DNA of 32,329 nt, taken from NCBI GenBank assembly GCA_964572955.1, contig CAZNGY010000019.1:1-32329 (forward strand). The letters run 5' to 3'. A program made the position numbers and the translations under genes. Below are positions 26,776 to 32,329 of the stretch, piece by piece (positions within the stretch are counted from its first letter, which is position 1; every line of letters starts with the position of its first letter). Under the pieces are notes generated by a model. It did no database searches, was not told the DNA's origin, and was given only the letters and a program-made list of their open reading frames with translations. Source of the DNA: UBA3775 sp964572955 (lineage in GTDB: Bacteria > Bacillota > Clostridia > Lachnospirales > Lachnospiraceae).

Positions 26776-28029
26776 TTATGCATACTCCCTTTCTTTCCAG
26801 CTCTTTTTATAAATTTCTTTATACATCAGGCTTTGATTTTTATAATCCCATCCAGCAATTTCAACGATTTCATCAATACTGAATCTTGACATGTGAATCA
26901 GGCAAAATGGTGTACTTGTCAGCATCTCCTCAAGAGTTTCCATAGGGTAATCCGATACATACCTCGCACATTGTGCAAGCCTTCTAACCGAGCCTCTGGC
27001 ATCATTACTATGTATCGTGCCAAAGAAACGTGCACCGGTACTCATTGCAGTTGTGAAAACATATAATGCCTCTCCGCCTTTTATTTCACCGATGATAAAA
27101 TTATCAATATCCTGCAGCAAGCCTAAACGCAATTCATCTTCCAATGAGAAATTGATAATATTTCCATTTCTTTTCATTTCTATCGTATGTTCAAATTGTA
27201 TCTGCGGATGCACTTCTGAATATAGCTCGTCTGACTCCTGCGACACTAAAACCGATTCATCAAACGGTATGATATCAATCATGTTATTCAACAACGTGGA
27301 TTTTCCCGAACCACCTCTTCCGGAAATCAAAAAACCATATCCTGCATTGATTCGATCTCTTAAATAATCAATCATGTCATCATCCAACATTTTGTTTTCT
27401 TTTAAATATTCCCACGTATACTTTTCTTTGGGAATTTTTCGGATATGTATATTATTGCATTCGGTTGAAATAATGCTTTCAAGCTGAATGTCTACACGTA
27501 AATAATAATTCTCTACCCCTTTTCTATCGGTACAATGCTGCAGAGCTGATTCATCCGCTTTCTGAAGCCGATGGATTCTCAATATTCTCTCAAACCATCT
27601 GTTGTAATCATCCTCACTGAAAAATGATAAATTTGTAAGATATCGTTCTCCATTTGCTTTGCATGTAATCTTATTCCATGCAAGTACTTTGATATCTGAC
27701 ACATCTTTTGCTTTAATCAAAGGTGTCAATACATAATATCCAAAAACACACTCCTGAAATAAATCCAACAAAAGAACCTTTGCTGCATCATTCCCATCAT
27801 TATTTCTCTCTAAAAAATCCTTTGCTTTGTTCATCAGCATGATGAAATCCTGTTCTGTTCCCTGCACACACTTTGTTATCAGAGCAGGATTAAGATCAAT
27901 GATATTTGCCCGTAAATTTATAAAAGAATCTCTTATTCCAGGATAAGCATACATAGACTGCACTTTATACTGCTTTGATGTATAAACATAATCTCCAAAA
28001 AATTGTTTCTCATAATTTAATTTGCCCAA
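26776..28029 (-). CDS. CpaF/VirB11-type secretion ATPase
   Basis: Hexameric secretion ATPase family. With the start used here (417 residues), Walker A is GRGGSGKST (237-245), the Asp-box region is SQESDELY, Walker B is FIIGEIKGGEA (311-321) and the His box is GTIHSN (337-342), as in CpaF/TadA proteins. The open frame extends upstream to 28092 and would overlap the previous gene by 47 nt, but GGAGGA at 28036-28041 stands 6 nt before a TTG at 28029, so I take TTG as the start. VirB11-type ATPases are standard in Gram-negative systems but absent from Tn916 and ICEBs1, so its place here is notable. It probably works with VirB4 in channel assembly or substrate transfer. Confidence 0.9.
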   Translation of the reverse strand: MGKLNYEKQFFGDYVYTSKQYKVQSMYAYPGIRDSFINLRANIIDLNPALITKCVQGTEQDFIMLMNKAKDFLERNNDGNDAAKVLLLDLFQECVFGYYVLTPLIKAKDVSDIKVLAWNKITCKANGERYLTNLSFFSEDDYNRWFERILRIHRLQKADESALQHCTDRKGVENYYLRVDIQLESIISTECNNIHIRKIPKEKYTWEYLKENKMLDDDMIDYLRDRINAGYGFLISGRGGSGKSTLLNNMIDIIPFDESVLVSQESDELYSEVHPQIQFEHTIEMKRNGNIINFSLEDELRLGLLQDIDNFIIGEIKGGEALYVFTTAMSTGARFFGTIHSNDARGSVRRLAQCARYVSDYPMETLEEMLTSTPFCLIHMSRFSIDEIVEIAGWDYKNQSLMYKEIYKKSWKEREYA

Positions 28030-28041
28030 CTGTCTTCCTCC
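28030..28041 (-). promoter_or_regulatory. Ribosome binding site selecting a TTG start
   Basis: GGAGGA (minus strand, 28041-28036) followed by 6 nt and TTG at 28029. It lies after the stop of the upstream gene (28046) and removes the apparent overlap of the ATPase gene with that gene. Confidence 0.7.
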
Positions 28042-28045
28042 GTAT

Positions 28046-28519
28046 TTAAATATTTCGTTCTTGCAAAGACTGCAAAGCCGCTTCCAACTCACTCATCTCA
28101 TTATGAGTCTGCACCTTTACATCTGTTGCATTTTTATCACTTTGTGCCATCGTGACACGAAGCTGTCTGCATTTTTCAGTTACAGACATTTCCTTCAATT
28201 CTTCATCCGTATATACATAAGAAATATCTCCGGTTATATATCTAAGCATCAGATTTCTAACAAATGTACTCTTGGGTGTTTTTAAAGATTGCAAAAAAGC
28301 AATAATATCCGCATCCTTCACATCATCTAAAGATAAATCACATTTCAATGAACGTTTTTCATACATTGTCTTGTCCGGAATAACTATCTCAAACGGACGC
28401 TGTTCTATAAATGCTCTCAATGCCTGTTTTGCTAAACCCTGAAATTTGTATGCCGGATTAAATCGGATTGCTACCAGCTCCGGCTCTCTTGCATATCTGA
28501 GCTGAATACGTACTAACAC
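28046..28519 (-). CDS. Small protein with StbB/ParR-like features, function unknown
   Basis: This 157-residue cytoplasmic protein begins MLVRIQLRYAREPELVAIRF. It contains LDDVKDADIIAFLQSLKTPK followed by STFVRNLMLRYITG (about 87-100), an arrangement that loosely recalls ParR/StbB-type partition proteins, where a basic helix precedes the C-terminus; I regard this as weak. The C-terminal 40 residues are charged and helical. A copy of the 23-bp palindrome lies in frame and encodes LRVTMAQS (near residues 120-127). The start is GTG at 28519, because the ATG 11 nt upstream is followed at once by a stop. It lies between the relaxase and the VirB11-like gene. Confidence 0.75.
   Translation of the reverse strand: MLVRIQLRYAREPELVAIRFNPAYKFQGLAKQALRAFIEQRPFEIVIPDKTMYEKRSLKCDLSLDDVKDADIIAFLQSLKTPKSTFVRNLMLRYITGDISYVYTDEELKEMSVTEKCRQLRVTMAQSDKNATDVKVQTHNEMSELEAALQSLQERNI
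28140..28162. repeat. Dispersed 23-bp palindrome, intragenic copy (phase 1)
   Basis: This is the most degenerate copy: arms CTTTGTGCCAT and GTGACACGAAG around one base. It lies in the 28046-28519 gene, where the minus strand repeat begins at the first base of a codon and reads LRVTMAQS. Confidence 0.85.
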
Positions 28520-28537
28520 TGCTTACATAACCTCCGT

Positions 28538-30775
28538 TTACTTTCTGTATGCTTTTTGTCCACTTGTTTCCACATATCGTTTTGCCTCCTCAATACTTCT
28601 AAAGGGCATCATACTGTCAGAAAAACCATATTCCTTCGTCAATCTTAAAATAGCCTGATAACCTTCGTTATTCCTTTCATGGATTCCCGGTATCGAAACT
28701 GTTTCGCATTCCACACCTTCTTTATCAACGACCTTTATTGATATGCTATTTTTATTTGAAGAAATAACTGCCATATACGGTGCATTTTCAGTATTAGCTA
28801 TTACATAAATTCCCACTTCATCTGCAGCCGACTTCAAATTGATTGCTTGCGTGAAAGAATATGTTTTTTCCTTTTCCTGCACTTCGTGCCACGATGGCAC
28901 GAAGCTGGCATTTTCTTCTCCGATATCTTTTTTACCTGCATTTTTACAGCCATCTATATATTCTTTTGCTTTTAAAACATCCCCAAACTGTTCGCAATCC
29001 CTTATTCCATATTCATGCTCCAGCTTATAAATATAATCTCTAAATTGTTTTTTCCCGTCTTTGCTTTCTATGGATGATAAAACCTCTCCATAGCCATTCA
29101 AAATCGTTACCACCGTATTCTGAACAGTAACCCCTTTATCATTTACAATCGGTTGCTGTACTACTCTGAGCAATACATTCGGAAAAGCTGCTGAGACCAA
29201 ATACCTGACATCTGTTGAAAACACATTCTGCTTTGCCAATTTCTCTACTTTGGGATCAATGATTAAATCATATAAATTGTCTGATTTAATATCTTCTATT
29301 CCTTTTTCTCTGCAATATTTCTTTATTTCCCGATACTCACCTGATAATTCCTCCAACTGTGCATTGGCATACAAAAGGCGTTCGCTATATTCTTCCATAA
29401 AATTTGATACTTCCAATACATTTTTTCCGTATCCATAGTGCAGCCTTCTGGTTAATTCCCTATACTTTTCATATTCTTTTCGATATTGGTCATCATTCTC
29501 ATATTCATATAAATAAGCCTTCTTTTCGATCTCCTGCATTTCCTTGTAAATATCCAAAATAGGTTTATATTTTCTATATACCGTTTTTAAAAGCTTCTTT
29601 TCTTCACCAATCCGTTTTTTTGCATTTACAATCCCATCAAGTGCCCCTTGCACCGTACCATCTGACGAATAAAAAGAAATATATTGTTCAAAACGTACTG
29701 ACAGGTTGATTTCATCAACCATGCTCCGTAACTGCCAGTTGTTTCTTTCATGAACTTTCCAGGGATTTATTCCCAAACGCAGCAATCGGATCGTTTCTTT
29801 TTTTTCCTGTGGATTCATATCCTTATATTTTTTTAGAACAGATAGTTTCACTTGCAGAAGTTCATCCTCTTTTTTATCAACAACATTTTTCCCTATATCA
29901 AGCTTATCAAAAGCAAGCCTCCTGCTTTGGATTCTTGCCATAATAGAATCTCTTGTATAATTACTTCCCAGACGATGCGTTCTCATCGCCTTATCCATTC
30001 CTTCCATTTGCACAGAAATATGCTTTCCAACATTTACGGTTGTCCCCTCCAACCTCATTTCTGACAAAAAATCGTCAAAAGAATTTGCTTTTTCAATCGC
30101 CCGATCAATCATCTTTCTTAGATCCATTTTTATCTTTGCAAATTCTGTTACCCCGTTTTGATGATATTTCCTCCATTTTTCATTTGGTGTAAAACCATAT
30201 TTCTCAGCATACTTATTAACACATGGATGAAGTACATTCTTCACAAAGCCTTCCGGTTGATGTATTTTCTTTCCATCTAATCCAACAGAATTAACAATGA
30301 AATGCACATGCAAATCTTCTGTATTTGTATGTACTGCAAAAACAGCCTGATGGTTTGGAAACAGTTCTTCCAATACTGCGTTACACAATTTCATCAAATC
30401 CTCTGCATTTGTCACTTCCGACTCCAGCTCATCAAGAGATATAATTCCATGAAGGGCGGTTCTGCCACCCGTTTTACCATAAAATTTTTTTACATCCATC
30501 ATCTCATTAACAGCCGCCTTTATGTCGTCTGAAATCAGATTCCTTGTCCCTACATAAGCTCCCTTGACCGTTTTTATGTCATTCTCTACATACTTACATT
30601 CTCTTTCTAACTGTCCGGCATCTGTTTCAAAAACACTATTTTCTAGCTTCAGCTTTATTTCTGTTTTTTCATCATTTAATATATAGCCAATACTGTCACT
30701 AAGCTGTGCACCTGCTTTTTTCTTATCTGTATCACCCTTGATATTCCACACCTTACAGACAATTCCAGAACTCAT
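28538..30775 (-). CDS. Conjugative relaxase, MOBP type
   Basis: The relaxase nicks oriT and stays attached to the 5' end of the transferred strand. The N-terminal nuclease domain (1-230) carries the metal-binding histidines in VHTNTEDLHVHFIVNS: H149, H156 and H158, then N162, the HxH motif of the MobA/VirD2 family. The LHGIIS segment (108-113) corresponds to motif II. Y31 in GYILNDEKT is the most likely catalytic tyrosine. Residues 230-745 are largely helical with Lys/Glu-rich coils and two mixed domains near 510-610 and 650-740, whose role is unknown. A copy of the 23-bp palindrome is in frame and encodes SFVPSWHEVQ (near 624-632). The MobC-like gene lies upstream, separated by two further palindrome copies. 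Confidence 0.92.
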   Translation of the reverse strand: MSSGIVCKVWNIKGDTDKKKAGAQLSDSIGYILNDEKTEIKLKLENSVFETDAGQLERECKYVENDIKTVKGAYVGTRNLISDDIKAAVNEMMDVKKFYGKTGGRTALHGIISLDELESEVTNAEDLMKLCNAVLEELFPNHQAVFAVHTNTEDLHVHFIVNSVGLDGKKIHQPEGFVKNVLHPCVNKYAEKYGFTPNEKWRKYHQNGVTEFAKIKMDLRKMIDRAIEKANSFDDFLSEMRLEGTTVNVGKHISVQMEGMDKAMRTHRLGSNYTRDSIMARIQSRRLAFDKLDIGKNVVDKKEDELLQVKLSVLKKYKDMNPQEKKETIRLLRLGINPWKVHERNNWQLRSMVDEINLSVRFEQYISFYSSDGTVQGALDGIVNAKKRIGEEKKLLKTVYRKYKPILDIYKEMQEIEKKAYLYEYENDDQYRKEYEKYRELTRRLHYGYGKNVLEVSNFMEEYSERLLYANAQLEELSGEYREIKKYCREKGIEDIKSDNLYDLIIDPKVEKLAKQNVFSTDVRYLVSAAFPNVLLRVVQQPIVNDKGVTVQNTVVTILNGYGEVLSSIESKDGKKQFRDYIYKLEHEYGIRDCEQFGDVLKAKEYIDGCKNAGKKDIGEENASFVPSWHEVQEKEKTYSFTQAINLKSAADEVGIYVIANTENAPYMAVISSNKNSISIKVVDKEGVECETVSIPGIHERNNEGYQAILRLTKEYGFSDSMMPFRSIEEAKRYVETSGQKAYRK
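28882..28904. repeat. Dispersed 23-bp palindrome, intragenic copy (phase 3)
   Basis: Arms CTTCGTGCCAC and ATGGCACGAAG around one base. It lies in the relaxase gene; on the minus strand the repeat begins at the third base of a codon and reads FVPSWHEV. Confidence 0.9.
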
Positions 30776-30809
30776 TTATTTTTCCTATTTGTATTCCGGC
30801 ATGTAACCA

Positions 30810-30832
30810 CTTTGTGCCATCATGGCACGAAG
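30810..30832. repeat. Dispersed 23-bp palindrome, intergenic copy between relaxase and mobC genes
   Basis: Arms CTTTGTGCCAT and ATGGCACGAAG around one base. A half copy (TTTCGTGCC, 30836-30844) follows at once, and a second full copy lies at 30859. Confidence 0.9.
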
Positions 30833-30858
30833 TAGTTTCGTGCCGGTCCGCCCTTCTA

Positions 30859-30881
30859 CTTTGTGCCATGATGACACAAAG
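30859..30881. repeat. Dispersed 23-bp palindrome abutting the mobC stop codon
   Basis: Arms CTTTGTGCCAT and ATGACACAAAG around one base. It begins at the base next to the stop codon of the MobC-like gene (30882-30884). With the 30810 copy it makes up much of the 106-nt gap upstream of the relaxase gene. Confidence 0.9.
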
Positions 30882-31184
30882 TTATTTTTCTGCAACGTAA
30901 CGCAACTCCTCTTTTATACCTTCCATTTGTTCCATAATCTGAATTTTATACACATCATTAACTTTTTCAGATAACATAAGCGTTTTTATCAGCGTGTTTA
31001 ATTCTGAAATTTTTTCTATAATTTCTTTGTATTTGATAAATGAGGGAACTCTGTCTTCATGTTCGGCAATCAGCAATCTGATATAAGCCGATTTACTCAT
31101 ATTGATTCCTTGCTCACATCTTCCTCTCTCAAACATATCCAAATCTGAAGAAGTCATGGTGATTGTCATTTTCTCCATTGCCAT
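30882..31184 (-). CDS. MobC-like relaxosome accessory protein
   Basis: This 100-residue protein has an N-terminal strand (KMTITMTSSDLDMFE) followed by helices (GINMSKSAYIRLLIAE), the ribbon-helix-helix pattern of MobC/relaxosome accessory proteins that bind oriT and help the relaxase nick. The C-terminal half is a charged helix (IIEKISELNTLIKTLMLSEK). Its place directly upstream of the relaxase gene supports the role. It starts at ATG two bases after the stop of the preceding gene, with AGAGGA overlapping the end of that gene. Confidence 0.85.
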   Translation of the reverse strand: MAMEKMTITMTSSDLDMFERGRCEQGINMSKSAYIRLLIAEHEDRVPSFIKYKEIIEKISELNTLIKTLMLSEKVNDVYKIQIMEQMEGIKEELRYVAEK

Positions 31185-31186
31185 TT

Positions 31187-32329
31187 TTACAATTCCTCTG
31201 AAGATTTCATATATTCATTTTCTACCTGTTTTACAAACAAAATTTCCATTTCCTCCGGCTCATGTTCATCGTGCGGTTCTTCAAAAAATGACGGTTCATC
31301 AAACAAAACAGAATCCGAATATTCTTTTGTTGATGAAATACTCTCATCAACAAATTCCATTGCATTTGACTTCGTGCCATCATGGCACGAAGTGTCAGAA
31401 GATATTTTTTCAAATTCTTCAAATACGTTACAAATATGCTGCAATCGCTTTTCAACCTCAGTAATCCTTTCCATTGGAACTAACTGATATTTTTGTCGAA
31501 TCCCATTTATTTCAGACATTACATACCATTCTCCACGAATCAATTCCTCTGCTAATTCCTGTTTCAGGTTATATTCTGTTGCTTTATGGACCTGCGATAC
31601 ATAAGCTTCAAACATTTCTTTATTAAAATTCTCCGCCGGTTGTTCCAACAGTTCAATCACAACATTTGCATCCAATCCCAGCTCCGCAGCACCATTCAAT
31701 GTTTTCATATATTCCTTATCCATTCCCGGAGTCAAAAGCATATATTTTATATATTTTTCTTCATTACAATCATTAGACAGCAGAAGTTTTTCTATATTTC
31801 GCTTTCGTGTTTCATTCACGTAATCCGCTTTTTTCTCTACACTGATTTTTTTCTTTTTTAATCCTCTCCAAAACTGAAGCCTTTCACTAAAAAAATGTTT
31901 TGTATGTTCTGCTGTCTTTTTTGACACATTTTTTTTAGAAAGTTCCAATTCTTCACGAAGCGGTGTAAACCAACTTGGTCTTTTCCCTGAATAGATTCCT
32001 GGTGTCTCTGACAATGCAGGCTCTTTTTTCTTCTTACTACCATTTATGCAAACATTTTCTTTTCCATTTGCATCTACAGCTCGCACTTTCTGAACAACGA
32101 TATCTTTTGTCAGAAAATCGGTAATGAAAGTGGTAATGTCCGCTGTCGTATTTTTCATTTTTCCTGTATTGGCTTTTATATGTTTTAATTCTGCATTGAG
32201 CTTCGCAAGATCACGATGTGCATTATCAAGAGAATACTTTTGATCATAAAACGACTCCCTCAATTCTTCATGTTTCTCCAGCAACACCTGATACAGATAC
32301 TTATACGATTGCTTCTCTGCATTTTCTAC
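31187..32329 (-). CDS. Coiled-coil element protein, 5' end beyond window
   Basis: The frame is open to the window edge; 14 further codons (ending YKYLYQ) precede an internal GTG at 32287, so the N-terminus is probably missing and the GTG is not the true start. From that GTG there are 366 residues: an N-terminal coiled coil (1-40), a basic linker, a helical domain (130-280) holding the module shared with other proteins here (186-235, MDKEYMKTLNGAAELGLDAN and EMFEAYVSQV), and an acidic C-terminus. A palindrome copy encodes SCHDGTKS near residue 303. No enzyme motif is visible. It lies just upstream of the mobC-relaxase pair, suggesting a role in DNA processing or element maintenance. I recognise no named family. 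Confidence 0.75.
   Translation of the reverse strand, partial: VENAEKQSYKYLYQVLLEKHEELRESFYDQKYSLDNAHRDLAKLNAELKHIKANTGKMKNTTADITTFITDFLTKDIVVQKVRAVDANGKENVCINGSKKKKEPALSETPGIYSGKRPSWFTPLREELELSKKNVSKKTAEHTKHFFSERLQFWRGLKKKKISVEKKADYVNETRKRNIEKLLLSNDCNEEKYIKYMLLTPGMDKEYMKTLNGAAELGLDANVVIELLEQPAENFNKEMFEAYVSQVHKATEYNLKQELAEELIRGEWYVMSEINGIRQKYQLVPMERITEVEKRLQHICNVFEEFEKISSDTSCHDGTKSNAMEFVDESISSTKEYSDSVLFDEPSFFEEPHDEHEPEEMEILFVKQVENEYMKSSEEL
31370..31392. repeat. Dispersed 23-bp palindrome, intragenic copy (phase 2)
   Basis: This copy is a perfect palindrome apart from the central base: arms CTTCGTGCCAT and ATGGCACGAAG. It lies in the 31187-32329 gene; the minus strand repeat begins at the second base of a codon and reads TSCHDGTK. 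Confidence 0.95.

Noticed and set aside
28030..28092. Start of the VirB11-like gene at 28092
   Set aside because: It would overlap the previous gene by 47 nt without a good ribosome binding site, whereas TTG at 28029 has GGAGGA 6 nt upstream.
30776..30881. This gap as the oriT
   Set aside because: The inverted repeats here are the dispersed palindrome, which also occurs inside genes and before topB, so they cannot by themselves mark a nick site. No known oriT core was recognised.
7714..31392. Palindrome family as a CRISPR array
   Set aside because: The copies are scattered and lie partly inside genes, with no regular spacers and no cas genes in the window.
469..31861. Many plus-strand open frames of 60-160 codons
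   Set aside because: They lie opposite long, motif-bearing minus-strand genes, lack proper ribosome binding sites where checked, and have odd compositions rich in Phe, Cys, Ile and Ser.
1..32329. Attachment sites, integrase, tRNA or insertion sequence
   Set aside because: None could be recognised. The window seems to lie wholly inside the element.

Overview
The window looks like the conjugation and DNA-processing core of an integrative and conjugative element (ICE), or a related conjugative plasmid, from a low-GC Firmicute, most likely a gut clostridium of the Lachnospiraceae type. The reasons are the AT-rich composition, Shine-Dalgarno sites of the AGGAGG type, and a Gram-positive gene set: PcfB-like, VirD4, VirB4, NlpC/P60 hydrolase, Maff2/VirB2-like, VirB6-like, DUF5688-like proteins and a giant ArdC/N6-methylase protein. 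Family assignments are from motif reading only; no search was run. Every supported gene is on the minus strand, so transcription runs from high to low coordinates. No integrase, excisionase, cargo gene, RNA gene or CRISPR array was seen, and both edges cut through genes.

Layout in the direction of transcription. (1) 32329-28046, DNA processing: a 5'-truncated coiled-coil protein, a MobC-like accessory protein, a MOBP-type relaxase and a small unknown. (2) 28029-15686, type IV secretion: a CpaF/VirB11-like ATPase, a motorless VirB4 N-domain paralogue, full VirB4, an NlpC/P60 cell-wall hydrolase with a long disordered N-terminus, a PcfB-like adaptor, the VirD4 coupling protein, a two-helix VirB2-like protein, a VirB6-like protein and a VirB3/PrgI-like protein. 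(3) 15664-10879: a membrane-anchored extracytoplasmic protein, two related coiled-coil proteins, an acidic membrane protein and a single-stranded DNA-binding protein, ending at a terminator. (4) 10800-7667, a separately punctuated cassette: a candidate promoter, a protein of three tandem repeats, a DUF5688-like half protein, a 39-residue protein, a full DUF5688-like protein and a terminator. (5) 7654 to 1: a type IA topoisomerase with five C-terminal zinc-ribbon repeats, then the first 1419 codons of a giant protein with an ArdC-like start, a disordered linker and an N6-adenine methylase domain. Its helicase part is expected beyond the window.

Together the genes describe a transfer machine. 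MobC and the relaxase would nick oriT, PcfB and VirD4 would recruit the relaxosome, the VirB11/VirB4 motors with VirB2/3/6-like membrane parts would form the channel, and the hydrolase would open the wall. SSB, topoisomerase III and the giant methylase would handle or protect the transferred strand.

The most unusual signals are: a 23-bp palindrome present six times, three of them inside genes in three different reading phases; a 149-codon ORF with its own ribosome binding site nested out of frame in the linker of the giant gene; a roughly 45-residue helical module shared by the coupling protein and four otherwise unrelated element proteins; a VirB11-like ATPase and a motorless VirB4 paralogue in a Gram-positive system; and a cassette of unknown proteins that end in similar Arg/Gly tails. 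There is no gene-free stretch longer than 300 bases; the longest gap is 10722-10878.
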